Shown: positions 17,866 to 28,755, numbered from the stretch's first letter. The stretch is 35,343 nucleotides of DNA from Chitinophagaceae bacterium (GCA_021323155.1 JAJTCI010000010.1:1-35343), one strand, 5' to 3'. Numbers and translations: made by a program. Notes: generated by a model not told the origin, from the sequence alone.

Positions 17866-20800
17866 TTACTTAATTATCGCCACGTTTCCTTTATAGGTGT
17901 ATGGAATATCATTTTCGCAAACCACCTCGCAGGTGTACACGTACACATCCGGTGGCGCTGGAATTCCTTTTACTTTTCCATCCCATCCCTGGCTGTCGAT
18001 GTTCGGGGTGAAATTTGCTTTCTCGAACACCAGCTGTCCCCAACGGTTGAACACCCTGAAGCTTTTTATTGACTTCACACCTTTGGCGCGAACCGTTAAA
18101 ATATCATTTATACCATCACCGTCGGGTGTGAACGCATTCGGTATGAAAACCTGGGAACTTTCGCAGAATACCTTGATGCAAACACTGTCACTTCCACTGC
18201 ATCCAAAGAAATTGGTAGCGGTAACGTTATAACAGATATCTTTTTTCGCTGTTGCAACCGGTGTTGGGCAGTTTGCGCAGCTCAGATCGTTCGATGGGCT
18301 CCAGGTCCAAAGTGCAATGGGGCCGTTCGTGACAGTGGGTGCAAGGTTCACGAGCGTACCGGTGGCCACGGTGTGATCGGTTCCTGCATTTACCGTAGGA
18401 TAATTACCCACGCCGATGGTCACGTATGCGGTATCCTGGAAGCAGTTGTGGGCATCATAACCAATCACCCGGTAAATAGTGGTGAAAGTGGGACTGGCTA
18501 CCGGGTTCGGGATATTGGTTGCACTTAATCCTGTCGCGGGGCTCCAAACATAGGTGGTGGCACCGGTTGCATTGAGTTGCCTGGTTTGTCCAATACACAT
18601 TACTGCATCCGGGCCTGCAATGACGTCGATTGGTTGCGGCACCGTTATTAAAATGGTATCCCTGCCTGCACAACCGAAACCGTTGTAACCGGTAACCACA
18701 TATTGGGTGGTTGTTACGGGCGAGGCAATTGGGTTCGGGCAGGTAGTACAACTCAGTCCCGTGAATGGTGCCCAGTCATAGGTGAACGCTCCGGTAGCGT
18801 TCAGTTGAGCGGATTGCCCGCGACAGATCTGCATGTTCGGGTTGGTATTGACAGTGGGCGACGGGTTGATCGTAATTGGTTTTGAGGTTGTGTCATAGCA
18901 TCCGAACGCGGTGCCTACGATCAGTTGACCGTTGAACGTGCCGGCGGATCCATAATTATTAATAACAGTTGGTGAATTGCCCGTCGCCCCGTTACTAAAT
19001 GTCCAATTGTAATAGGTGACCGGGTCATTTGAAGTCACCACGGAATTGTAGGTCACCGGTTGATTTACGCAACCGGTATTGTCACTGACGATCGATACGA
19101 TGGGCTTACTGTCCACTTTTACAAAAACCGGGATGTTGACAGTGTCTGCACAGCCACTCACTCCTTGTGCGATCAGTTGTATCGGCCATGTATTTGTTGA
19201 AGTATATACGTGCACCGGGTGTCTTACCGTGCTATTATTTCCATCACCAAAATTCCATTGCCAGCCATTCAGGCCGAAGTATGACCGTGAAGTATCAGTG
19301 AATGCAACGGTAGTGGTTCCACAAGTCTTCACCTGGCTGTAAACAAAACCCGCGCTTACATATTCTACACGGATCGTATCGGGGCCCTGTAACGTTCTGC
19401 GACATGTTCCCCCTGGTGCGGCGATGAGCTGCGCGGTAGGCACATATATTCCCGGCTGGCTGTATACGTGGTATACAATATGAGCAGTAGTTGAGAGAAT
19501 GGTGCCGTCACCAAAGTTCCATCGAATTGAATCAGTGCCGGTAACAACGGCTTCAAATCGCACAGGCCTGTCACCACATATATACCCGTTATCATAAGTA
19601 AATGACCCATTGGGCCCGGCTGTCACGATCTGTTTGGTGGCAGAATAAGTACATCCATTGATATCTCTTGCCGTCATCGTAACCGTGAACGTACCTACCT
19701 GGGTGAAAGTGTGGGTTACTATGTCTCCGGTATCAACATTGCCGTCACCGAAGTTCCAGGTAGTAAGAGAAGAAGGAAGGCTGTGGTTGGTGAACGTTAC
19801 ATTGAATGGTACACAGGTGCTCACCGAATCAGACACTGAGAAAGATCCGGGCAGCGAAGCTACCACCGTCACCTGCTTAATGATGCTATCAGTACAGGCG
19901 TTGCCGGGACCGTATTGGCGGATACCGATCAGTTTAACATCGTAAGTGCCCGGGGTGGTATAAGCGTGCGTCGGGTTGGTGAGTTGAGATGTTATCCCGT
20001 CATCAAAATTCCATAACAAGCCAGTGATGGTATCACTTTGATTGGTAAAGAACAGTGTATCACCCACACAGATCGGTACCGGCATCACGGTAAAGTTCAC
20101 CAATGGTTTCGCGAAGACAGATATGGTTTCTGTGATGGTGGTGTCGGTACAGCCATTGCTCGCCTGGATCGACACATTGAATGTGCCAACTGTCAGGTAA
20201 GTATGCTGGATCGTATCGATATTATTCGTTGTGCTCAGGAGGTTGCCATCGCCGAAGTCCCAAACAAAATTGGTAGCGCCGGTGGAGTTATTGTAAAAGT
20301 TAACTGTATGTGGCGCGCAGCCGGTTTTCTCATTACCGTTCACAGCTACATCCAGCTCAATTGTCCTGGCAGCCACCACCACGTTATACCTGCCTGTATC
20401 GCTACCGCAATCATTGGTGGCAATGAGCCGCACGTCAAACGTATCCTGCTGTGCGGTATTGTAAGTATGCTGAACCGGTAAGGTGTTGTTGGTGAAGAAA
20501 GGCGCGCTGCCATCTCCGAAATTCCATTGGTAGGTCATATTCGCGCCGAGTGAAATATTATTGAACACGACAGTCAATGGAGAACAACCGTAAGTGATGT
20601 TGGGTGTTATGATCGCTTTCGGTTTGGATCTCACCCGAATATCTACCACCTTAATGATCGTATCGCATTGCGTAAACGCCGCGAGTGACACGTGGTATAC
20701 GGTATCGCCTGCAGTGGGATTTGGCTGAAAGATGATCGTGCCCGGGTTTTGCGCGGATGAGATGATGCCGTTTCCGAAATTCCAATTATAGCTGAACTTG

Positions 20801-23800
20801 TCTATCAGTGGCGTAGTGTTGGTGAATGTGACTGACAGCGGCCCGCAACCTACGGTATCGCTCGCGTCAAAATCAGTCACCGGTTTTGGTATCGTATAGA
20901 ACCATCTTTCAGCGCTGTCGTTCTTACAGCCAAACAGGCTGATCGCTTTCATTTTTATATACACCGAATCGCCCGGTGCTACTATCGTATAACCAGGAAA
21001 GGTAGTGCCCGTTCCGATCAGCACGCCATTTGCATACCATTCGTATACGCCATTGCGTGTGGGGTAGAGGACTGGTTGAATTACACTATTGTCAATGTTA
21101 AATGGCGCGCAATCTTCAAATGGCGCATACACATATTCTGCAAGCGCATCCGGGTTGACGAACACTTCAATCAAAGCCCTTGTTCCTTCACAGCCTAATG
21201 GCGTTGCCTGGCTGACATAGTAGTTGGTTACTCCGACAGCGGACGTGGAAGGTACTGGCGCGTTAAGATCCGGTGTACCTCCGGTAGCGCTCGTGTACCA
21301 CCGGAGTGAATTGCCTGGCGCCGGTGTTGCCGTTAGCGGCACAGACAGCGCGTCGATGCAGTAATTAACGGGTGAAGTTACGGCAGGGGCCGCAGGCAAG
21401 GCAGTTACCGTAACCGGTACCGAGGCCTGTGGAGAAACGCAGTTATTCAAAGTCGCGGTCACAAAATATGTCCCGGTATTCACTGCACTCGCGTTGACGA
21501 TCGTTGGGTTCTGCAGGTTACTTGTAAAGCCAGCAGGGCCTGTCCAGGTATAGACAATTGCTCCAGGTGTAGTCGTATTCGCGGTCAGCAATAATGTTTC
21601 ACCGTTACATATCGGGCTGTTGCTTCCCGCGGTAGGTGTTGCAGGAGGATTTGGATCCGCCAGGATAAAAGGTCCTACCGTGTTGGATGGGCAACCAACC
21701 AATGTGGCCACCCTGATACTTGCATAAGTTCCCGCTGTAAGTCCCGGGATGGTCAGTACGCCGCTTCCGTCAGATGTTATCGTCGTCGAAACCGGTGTGC
21801 CATCACGCGTATAAGTCACTGTATAGGCAGTCGAAGCAGACAATCCATTCAATATGATCGAACCGGTGGCGGTCAAACAACCTGTGGGGTTGGTGAACGA
21901 TGGGTTGATAATAACCGGAGTTGGATTGACTACAACGGTAGTGGTGCCTGCAGCCGAAGGGCAATTCCCGGTGAATGCGGTAGCAACCACGTTATACAGG
22001 CCGTTAGCCGCGGTAGTTGCGCCAACGATCGATGGATTCTGTGCGCTGTTGGCAAAACCATTCGGACCGGTCCATGACCAGCTGACTGTTCCGCCGAACG
22101 TTGTTGTCGCGGTAAGGAGCAGTGTGCTGTCTGCGCATATCGGCCCGTTGTTGCCGGCCACCGGGGTAGCAGGTGTTTCATTGATCGTAACATTCACGGT
22201 GCCGGCCGCGGAAACACAACCATCGAGTGTAGCGGTTACACTATACACACCATTAGCAGCCATTATCGCTCCAGGTATAGAAGGATTTTGTTGTGTGCTC
22301 GAGAACCCGTTCGGGCCACTCCAGGTATAAATGATCGCGCCAACCGATGAAGTAGCTGACGTAAGATTGAGCGTATTGCCACTGCAGATCGGGCCATTGC
22401 TTCCGGCTGTTGGTGTGGCGGGGGGATTTGGATCAGTAAGCGTGATCGATGCGATAACATTCGAAGGGCAACCGGTTAGGGTCACGCGTATGTTCGTGTA
22501 GGTGCCCGCTACGAGGTTGTTGATCAACACGGAACCGCCCGCATTGGATGTGATACTAACTGATTGAGGATTCCCGTTGAAATTGTATTGAACCAAATAC
22601 AGGGTGGAAGCCGCTAATCCATTCAAAGTAATGGACCCGGTGGGCGTGGTACACTGCGTTGGATTGGTAAAGCTGGTGGTAGTGATGACGGGAGTAGGAT
22701 TGATCACTACAGTGGTGCTGCCGGTAGCAGAAGGGCAATTCCCGGTAGTAGCGGTAGCTATCACAGTATAAATTCCATTTGCCGCCATCGTGATATTCGG
22801 TATGGAAGGATTTTGAGATATGCTATTAAAGCCATTGGGGCCTGTCCATGACCACGTCATTGTTCCGGCACTGGCGGTAGACGCCGTGAGGTTGAGTGTA
22901 CTGTCTGAACAAACGGGTGAATTGCTTCCGGCTACCGGCATAGCTGGTGTTTGATGTACCACGACATTCACCGTTCCTGCCGCGGAGGTACAACTATTGA
23001 TCGTGACGGCTACGGTATAGGTCCCGGTTGCCGCTGTGGTTACATTGGTGATCGATGGATTCTGATCTGTGCTCACGAATCCATTGGGCCCTGACCAGGC
23101 ATAGCTTGCTGTACCTGGGGATGTAGTGCTCGCGGTAAGATTTAAAGTATTGCCACTGCACACCGGTCCGTTGCTCCCTGCCGTTGGTGTGGCAGGAGGT
23201 GTTGGGTCAACCAGCGTGAATGGCCCGATTACATTCGAAGGGCAGTTGTTCAGCGCTACAGATATGTTGGTATAGGTTCCTGCGGCAAGGTTCGGGATCA
23301 CCAGCGTGCCACCCGCATCTGATGAAAGCGTGGCGGTCTGAGGTGTGGCGCCTTGCGTATAATTCACCGTATAAGAAGTGGAGGGCACAAGCCCTGTCAA
23401 CGTGATCGACCCTGTTGTCGTCGCACAGTTTGTCGGGTTGTTCGCGGTACCGTTAATGTTCGCGGTAGGATTAACAACAACAACGGTTGAACCCGGCGCG
23501 GAGGGGCAGTTCCCTACTGTTGCCGTGGCAATCACATTGTATGTGCCGCCTTCAGCGGTAGTGGCATTACTGATCGTCGGATTCTGAAGCGCGTTACTAA
23601 AACCGTTTGGTCCTGTCCAGGCATATGTTACGCCAGCGGATGGCGTGCTGGCAGTTAAATTGATGGTTCCACCGGAACAAACGGGTGAGTTGCTACCCGC
23701 GGTAGGCGTGACCGGCGTCGCATTCACAGTAACATTTACGGTGCCTGCCCCGGAAGTACATCCATTCAGCGTTGCGGTTACGCTATAGGTTCCCGTTGCA

Positions 23801-26800
23801 GCTACGAGCGCATTGGTGATCGAAGGATTTTGCGTTGTACTGTTGAATCCATTGGGCCCGCTCCAGGCGTAAGTCACTCCGGGTGTTGCAGAGTTGGCGG
23901 TGAGCAGCAAAGTGTTCCCGCTACAAATTGGTGAATTGCTTCCAGTAACCGGTACAGAAGGCGGCGTGGGATCAGAAAGCGTGAAAGGTCCTACGGTGTT
24001 CGAAGGACAATTATTTAATTCCACAAATATGCTGGTATAAGAACCAGCCGGCAGGTTCGTGATCGTGATGGATCCGCCTGCATTAGAAGAAAGCGAGACA
24101 TTTACCGGGTTGCCGTTCTGTGTATAGCGAACGGTGTAGATGGTAGATGCGTTTAAGCCATCCAGGGTGATTGAACCGGTAGACGTTGCACAAGTTGTAG
24201 GATTGACAGTACTGCTTCCACTAATGTTTGGTGTAGGATTTACTGCTACTACTGTAGTGCCTGCGCTTGAGGTACAGGAGCCTAGTGTAGCGGTAACAGA
24301 ATACGTTCCGGCGGCAGCGGTAGTTGCAGTTGCTATAGACGGGTTCTGAACACTGCTTGAAAAAGCATTGGGTCCTGTCCATGCGTAAGTGGCTCCACCG
24401 GTTGTTGTATTCGCGGTAAGGTTCAACGGATTTCCTGAACAGACCGGTGAGTTGCTTCCAGCTATGGGAATGACGGGTGTTTCATTTATCACGGGTGTTG
24501 TTGTTCCTGCCGCGGACGTACAACCATTAATGGTGACCGTTACGGAATATGTTCCAGCTGCGGCGAGCGTCACATTTGTTATGGATGGTGTTTGGCTCGT
24601 ACTGGTAAATCCACTTGGTCCGCTCCATGACCAGGTAGCGGTGCCCGGAGAAGTGGTATTGGCGCTGAGTGCAAGTGTATTGCCACTGCATATGGGCGAA
24701 TTGCTTCCAGCAACGGGAGTTGCAGGAGGTGTTGGGTCGACCAGCGTAACCGGGCCAACAGTATTAGAAATACAACCATTCAAGGTGACGGTGAGGTTAG
24801 CATAGATACCGGCTAAGAGGTTGGGGATCACCAGCGAGCCTGTACCATTACTTGCGATCGTTGCAGGCGTAGCCGGATTCCCATTGAATGTATAGTTGAC
24901 GGTGTAGGTGGTATTGTTTGTAAGACCGTTGAGCGTGATCGACCCGCTTGGGGTAGCGCAGTTAGTAGGATCGGTGCTCGTTGTACCGCTGATGTTTGGC
25001 GTTGGATTGACGATAACGGTAGTCGTTCCTGCTACTGAAGCGCAACTTCCAAGGGTAGCGATCACGGAGTAAACTCCCGCATCCGCAATTGTCACATTGC
25101 TTACTGAAGGATTCTGCACACCACTGTTAAAACCATTTGGTCCTGTCCATGCGTATGTCACACCCGCCGTTGAAGTGTTAGCGACCAGGTTCAGGGTAGC
25201 ACTGGTGCACAGGGGACCATTATTCCCCGCGGTTGGCGCAACCGGTGTCGTGTTGACGACCACGCTGACAGTTCCGGCAGCGGAAGTGCAATTAGCGATC
25301 GTGACAGTTACATTATACGTGCCGGTAGCCGCTGTTGTCGCGTTAGAAATACTTGGGTTCTGCGTATTGCTTGTAAAGCCATTCGGTCCGCTCCAGGTAT
25401 AAGTAGCTACGCCAGGCGATGTAGTGTTTGCATTAAGCGTTAATGTATTTCCCGCGCAAATGGGAGAGTTGCTGCCAACGGTAGGTGTGTTCGGTGCAGT
25501 AGGGTCAGCAAGCGTAACAGGGCCGAACGCATTCGAAGGGCAGGTGCCGAGCGTAACGGTTATATTATCGTATACACCTGCGGCAAGATTTGGTATAACG
25601 ACCTCACCACTTCCATTCGAAGTTAATGAAACCGGTGTTGCCGGATTACCGTTGAAAGTATAGTTGGCCGTATAGGTAGTGTTATTCGCCAGGCCAGTTA
25701 GTGTTATAAATCCTGTAGCCGAAGCACAACTCGTTGGATTTGTCCCGCTTCCACCACCGATTACCGGAGCGGTATTCACGACCACCGTTGTGTTTGTTGC
25801 CGGTGATGGACATCCACCCGCAGTTGTGATCAATGTGTAAACGCCTGCGTTTGCCGGTATGCCATTACTGATGGTCGGGTTTTGTGCATTGCTGGTAAAT
25901 CCATTGGGACCTGTCCAGGAAAAAGTAGCACCTGCGGTTGTGGAGTTACCGGTTAGATTAATTGTTTGACCGCTACAAATCGGGCTGTTACTTGAGGCGG
26001 AAGCATTCACCGGCGGGCGCACGGTTACAATCACCTGTTCGGATTCGCCCGTACACACCGGGGAACCGGGATTATATACTACGATGGTATATGTGACTGT
26101 AACATCAGTTGTGCCTGTATTGGTGAGCGTGTTTACGATCGAGATGGTAGTAGAAGGTGAAGCCTGGTTTGAATTGCCCGTAAGTGTTCCGCCGGCAATG
26201 GATGAGCTCCATGTATACTGTGCCCCCACCAGCGAACTGGTAAGGGAAATGGTGAGTTGTTCACCACTGCATAGTATAGGCGCGGAAGGTGCGGGCGTGA
26301 AATCTGGAATGGGCTTTACGGTTACATCTAAATTGAACGCGTTCCCATTGCAGCCGTTGGCGATGGGTGTGATCACATACCGCACTACCGCGTCAACGCT
26401 CGCAGATGGATTCGTGAGTGCGTCGTTGATCGTTGCACTTGTGCCTGCCGCCGTATTGCCAGTAGCACTGCCGGAAATGACACTGGAGGTCCAACTGAAA
26501 GTACTGGATGGGACAGAAGATGTGATCGTATAATTGAGGTTGCTTCCACTGCAGACCGTTCGCGTGGCAGCGCTGGTGATGTTATTGTCTGGATGGATGA
26601 TGATTTGGACGGTGTCGCGGACCACAGGGCATACAGATCCTGCAGGTGGAGTAGCAGTGTAAATGAGCCGAACTGTGCCATTCGATTTATCAGTTCCACT
26701 AAATGTATAAGCAGGATTTGAAATGTTGGGATTTGAAATTGAACCCGTACCAAAGCCTGGCTGGATACTCCATACCGCGGTGTACCCTGCCGGCCCGGAT

Positions 26801-28755
26801 GAAGATCCGTTGAGATTAACCGAGGCGGTCGAAAAACATACAGCCTCGTCGGTGCCTGCATTCACAGTCACCGGTTGGTAGAACAATATTTGCTGTGTAG
26901 CGGAATCGATCCCGCAATCATTGGTGAATCTTACTTTGACGTTGTAGGTGCCATAGGCATTGAACTGCACTTGTGGATAGCGGGAATTCGCGTCCGTGCC
27001 CCCAACGAATGTGACAGTGCCGGGCGTAAAGGTCCATTGGTATGCCAATGTCCCGGTGTTGACGTTGTACGTTGTTACATGTCCTGGTGAGGTCAGAAAA
27101 TTCAGTGTTTGCAGTCCGCAGTATTGCTGGTTGCCAGGGAGATTCACATCCGCATCCAGCAAGAGAGAAACAGTTCTGTCCCTGGTGAATGTTCCGCAGG
27201 AGTTACTGATCGTTAAGCGGATGATATAATTACCCGGTTCAAGGAAAGTGATCTGCGGAATGGAGTCGGTTGCACTCGGTGTGATGGTATAATGCACACC
27301 CAGGGTTGCCGGCGCAAGAGATGGCGACAACAATACCTGCCAGTTCCAGTTAAAAGGCCTGCACGAGCTGGTATTCGTAAGGTTGGCAATGGTCACCACC
27401 AAAGGCGCACAGCCCGCAAGAGAAGCCTGGCCATTCATCGAAAAGTCCGGCACCGGAACTTCCTCGATACAGATGTACATGGTGGTGTCGTCGCTACATG
27501 GATCGTTCAGTGCCACCAGTTGTACGGAGTGCATACCCGGCGTGGAGAACGAATGTACCAGGTTCGTTGCGCTGCTGGCGAAAGAGCCATCAACGTACCA
27601 TTCGTATAGGGTGGAATTGGTACAGTTCACCGCATTATTGTTCCCGGAAAGCCCGACCTGGGACGTATTGGTGAAGGTGATGTTGGTATTCAGGCAACCA
27701 TAAGTTGGATTGATGAAATTTGCTTCCGGGCGTTCCCATACCTTGGCAAATGAACTGATCGGTGTGAAGCTATTTGAACAAAACTGGTTAGATGCAGTCA
27801 CACTGACGCGAAAGGCATTATACTGGTTCGGCGTGATATCTGTGATAGCAGGTTGTCCACAGGAAGTCTGTGTATATTCATGATCCACCGCCCCGTTGAT
27901 CGTCATTAACTGGCAATGGGTATAGGTGGTTGTGTTGCCGTCGCCCCAGTTGATCGTATAAATAGTTCCAGGGTAATTGTTCTTGATTCCGCCCGCTGCA
28001 GTGGTGTTGATCGTGTATTCTTTCGTATCGGGCAAGCAGATCTCGTTAGAACCTGCGGTTTGCAAGCTCAGGTTACTGGTGGAAGCCAGCACCAGGAAGC
28101 TTTTTATGGAAATGCTGTTATCAGCGTTCCGGATAGTTAGCTGGACGGTGTAATAATTTCCAACCACCATTGTGAAGCTGATGGATGTCGCGCCTACAGT
28201 AGCCGCCACGTTATTTCCAAGGCTATCGAGCACTTTCGCAACAAGCGTTTTACCACCAGGTACAGAGACGCCCAGGTTGAGTGTGGCATTGCTGATGATG
28301 AGACATCTGCCAAAAGTGGAGTCGTTGATCGTATTGGTGGGGCTGGTGGTAGGATTCGTAACCGGCGTGGTGGCAGTGGCAACTATTGTGAACGGGTTAC
28401 TTGTAGCTACCGGTCCTGCGGGGCTGGTAGACACTACCCTCACCCTGTAGTTCCCGCCTGGTGCGGTCCCTGCGGGTATGATGCCGTTGACAAAAGGCGT
28501 AAAGAAGCTGTTATAAGTACCGATGAGTGTGCCCGGAAAATTACCTGCCGCATCCGAAAGGTATAATTGGAAAGTGTTGGCCTGGTTGAAGCAGCCACCG
28601 CTGAGCTGGATGGGTACCGTGATGCCGCCACCGGCACCATATGAAGCCGTACTGAAGTTCGTATTGTCAATAGTAATCGTCTGTGCATCGGCAATAAGCC
28701 CGATTGCGCCCAACACCAGAATGAAAGCCAGTCTTCGAATCAAATTTTTTCTCAT
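17866..28755 (-). CDS. Giant modular T9SS adhesin (SprB-like, PKD/Ig-like repeats, type B sorting domain)
   Basis: A 3629-residue secreted surface protein; ATG 28755 is preferred over the TTG one codon earlier. A Sec signal spans residues 1-25 (ending IADAQ). Residues ~26-740 hold mixed PKD/Ig-like domains. Two PKD-like domains follow (~740-910; TVCSGSNLNYTITSS, ILCSGEQLTISLTSS). Residues ~910-2460 hold 12 Ig-like A modules (SPICSGNTL ... GPNGF ... AAGT) and six SprB-type B modules (GSITLNGL ... VGPFTL) in A-A-B order with a ~257-residue period. About eight PKD domains (WNFGDG variants) occupy ~2626-3286, then three Ig-like domains (QLNATGA). The C-terminal ~95 residues (FIPNAFTPDGDGIND ... 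VYTCEV) form the gliding-motility/T9SS type B sorting domain. Paired Cys recur in the A and B modules. Inferred role: adhesion or gliding, with the PorP/SprF partner downstream. Confidence 0.94.
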   Translation of the reverse strand: MRKNLIRRLAFILVLGAIGLIADAQTITIDNTNFSTASYGAGGGITVPIQLSGGCFNQANTFQLYLSDAAGNFPGTLIGTYNSFFTPFVNGIIPAGTAPGGNYRVRVVSTSPAGPVATSNPFTIVATATTPVTNPTTSPTNTINDSTFGRCLIISNATLNLGVSVPGGKTLVAKVLDSLGNNVAATVGATSISFTMVVGNYYTVQLTIRNADNSISIKSFLVLASTSNLSLQTAGSNEICLPDTKEYTINTTAAGGIKNNYPGTIYTINWGDGNTTTYTHCQLMTINGAVDHEYTQTSCGQPAITDITPNQYNAFRVSVTASNQFCSNSFTPISSFAKVWERPEANFINPTYGCLNTNITFTNTSQVGLSGNNNAVNCTNSTLYEWYVDGSFASSATNLVHSFSTPGMHSVQLVALNDPCSDDTTMYICIEEVPVPDFSMNGQASLAGCAPLVVTIANLTNTSSCRPFNWNWQVLLSPSLAPATLGVHYTITPSATDSIPQITFLEPGNYIIRLTISNSCGTFTRDRTVSLLLDADVNLPGNQQYCGLQTLNFLTSPGHVTTYNVNTGTLAYQWTFTPGTVTFVGGTDANSRYPQVQFNAYGTYNVKVRFTNDCGIDSATQQILFYQPVTVNAGTDEAVCFSTASVNLNGSSSGPAGYTAVWSIQPGFGTGSISNPNISNPAYTFSGTDKSNGTVRLIYTATPPAGSVCPVVRDTVQIIIHPDNNITSAATRTVCSGSNLNYTITSSVPSSTFSWTSSVISGSATGNTAAGTSATINDALTNPSASVDAVVRYVITPIANGCNGNAFNLDVTVKPIPDFTPAPSAPILCSGEQLTISLTSSLVGAQYTWSSSIAGGTLTGNSNQASPSTTISIVNTLTNTGTTDVTVTYTIVVYNPGSPVCTGESEQVIVTVRPPVNASASSNSPICSGQTINLTGNSTTAGATFSWTGPNGFTSNAQNPTISNGIPANAGVYTLITTAGGCPSPATNTTVVVNTAPVIGGGSGTNPTSCASATGFITLTGLANNTTYTANYTFNGNPATPVSLTSNGSGEVVIPNLAAGVYDNITVTLGTCPSNAFGPVTLADPTAPNTPTVGSNSPICAGNTLTLNANTTSPGVATYTWSGPNGFTSNTQNPSISNATTAATGTYNVTVTIANCTSAAGTVSVVVNTTPVAPTAGNNGPLCTSATLNLVANTSTAGVTYAWTGPNGFNSGVQNPSVSNVTIADAGVYSVIATLGSCASVAGTTTVIVNPTPNISGTTSTDPTNCATPSGSITLNGLTNNTTYTVNYTFNGNPATPATIASNGTGSLVIPNLLAGIYANLTVTLNGCISNTVGPVTLVDPTPPATPVAGSNSPICSGNTLALSANTTSPGTATWSWSGPSGFTSTSQTPSITNVTLAAAGTYSVTVTINGCTSAAGTTTPVINETPVIPIAGSNSPVCSGNPLNLTANTTTGGATYAWTGPNAFSSSVQNPSIATATTAAAGTYSVTATLGSCTSSAGTTVVAVNPTPNISGSSTVNPTTCATSTGSITLDGLNASTIYTVRYTQNGNPVNVSLSSNAGGSITITNLPAGSYTSIFVELNNCPSNTVGPFTLSDPTPPSVPVTGSNSPICSGNTLLLTANSATPGVTYAWSGPNGFNSTTQNPSITNALVAATGTYSVTATLNGCTSGAGTVNVTVNATPVTPTAGSNSPVCSGGTINLTASTPSAGVTYAWTGPNGFSNALQNPTISNATTAEGGTYNVIATATVGNCPSAPGSTVVVVNPTANINGTANNPTNCATTTGSITLTGLVPSTSYTVNYTQGATPQTATLSSDAGGTLVIPNLAAGTYTNISVALNNCPSNVIGPFTLVDPTPPATPTAGSNGPVCSGNTLNLTASTTSPGTASYAWSGPNGFVSTDQNPSITNVTTAATGTYTVAVTINSCTSAAGTVNVVVHQTPAMPVAGSNSPVCSDSTLNLTASTASAGTMTWSWTGPNGFNSISQNPSIPNITMAANGIYTVIATATTGNCPSATGSTTVVINPTPVITTTSFTNPTQCTTPTGSITLNGLAASTLYLVQYNFNGNPQSVSITSNAGGSVLINNLVAGTYTNIRVTLTGCPSNVIASITLTDPNPPATPTAGSNGPICSGNTLNLTSATSSVGAIIYTWSGPNGFSSTQQNPSIPGAIMAANGVYSVTATLDGCVSAAGTVNVTINETPATPVAGNNGPICADSTLLLTATTTFGGTVSWSWTGPNGFANSAQNPSIVGATTAANGLYNVVATAFTGNCPSAAGTTTVVVNPTPVIINPSFTNPTGCLTATGSIILNGLSASTAYTVTYTRDGTPVSTTITSDGSGVLTIPGLTAGTYASIRVATLVGCPSNTVGPFILADPNPPATPTAGSNSPICNGETLLLTANTTTPGAIVYTWTGPAGFTSNLQNPTIVNASAVNTGTYFVTATLNNCVSPQASVPVTVTALPAAPAVTSPVNYCIDALSVPLTATPAPGNSLRWYTSATGGTPDLNAPVPSTSAVGVTNYYVSQATPLGCEGTRALIEVFVNPDALAEYVYAPFEDCAPFNIDNSVIQPVLYPTRNGVYEWYANGVLIGTGTTFPGYTIVAPGDSVYIKMKAISLFGCKNDSAERWFYTIPKPVTDFDASDTVGCGPLSVTFTNTTPLIDKFSYNWNFGNGIISSAQNPGTIIFQPNPTAGDTVYHVSLAAFTQCDTIIKVVDIRVRSKPKAIITPNITYGCSPLTVVFNNISLGANMTYQWNFGDGSAPFFTNNTLPVQHTYNTAQQDTFDVRLIATNDCGSDTGRYNVVVAARTIELDVAVNGNEKTGCAPHTVNFYNNSTGATNFVWDFGDGNLLSTTNNIDTIQHTYLTVGTFNVSIQASNGCTDTTITETISVFAKPLVNFTVMPVPICVGDTLFFTNQSDTITGLLWNFDDGITSQLTNPTHAYTTPGTYDVKLIGIRQYGPGNACTDSIIKQVTVVASLPGSFSVSDSVSTCVPFNVTFTNHSLPSSLTTWNFGDGNVDTGDIVTHTFTQVGTFTVTMTARDINGCTYSATKQIVTAGPNGSFTYDNGYICGDRPVRFEAVVTGTDSIRWNFGDGTILSTTAHIVYHVYSQPGIYVPTAQLIAAPGGTCRRTLQGPDTIRVEYVSAGFVYSQVKTCGTTTVAFTDTSRSYFGLNGWQWNFGDGNNSTVRHPVHVYTSTNTWPIQLIAQGVSGCADTVNIPVFVKVDSKPIVSIVSDNTGCVNQPVTYNSVVTSNDPVTYYNWTFSNGATGNSPTVINNYGSAGTFNGQLIVGTAFGCYDTTSKPITINPSPTVNTNPNMQICRGQSAQLNATGAFTYDWAPFTGLSCTTCPNPIASPVTTTQYVVTGYNGFGCAGRDTILITVPQPIDVIAGPDAVMCIGQTRQLNATGATTYVWSPATGLSATNIPNPVASPTFTTIYRVIGYDAHNCFQDTAYVTIGVGNYPTVNAGTDHTVATGTLVNLAPTVTNGPIALWTWSPSNDLSCANCPTPVATAKKDICYNVTATNFFGCSGSDSVCIKVFCESSQVFIPNAFTPDGDGINDILTVRAKGVKSIKSFRVFNRWGQLVFEKANFTPNIDSQGWDGKVKGIPAPPDVYVYTCEVVCENDIPYTYKGNVAIIK
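21370..26000 (-). repeat. ~770-bp coding repeat array in the adhesin
   Basis: The codons for the GPNGF motif recur in pairs near 22.05/22.30, 22.83/23.07, 23.60/23.85, 24.37/24.61, 25.13/25.38 and 25.90 kb, giving a super-period of 761-780 bp. Each period encodes two Ig-like modules and one SprB-type module. The copies are diverged at nucleotide level rather than identical. Confidence 0.85.

Noticed and set aside
21370-26000. Regular DNA repeats that might suggest a CRISPR array
   Set aside because: The units are ~250-770 bp, diverged and fully coding; there are no short identical repeats with unique spacers and no cas genes.
21854-26533. Long open frames on the plus strand opposite the adhesin gene
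   Set aside because: They recur with the ~770-bp repeat, carry repetitive low-complexity translations and arise from the biased codon content of the adhesin on the other strand.
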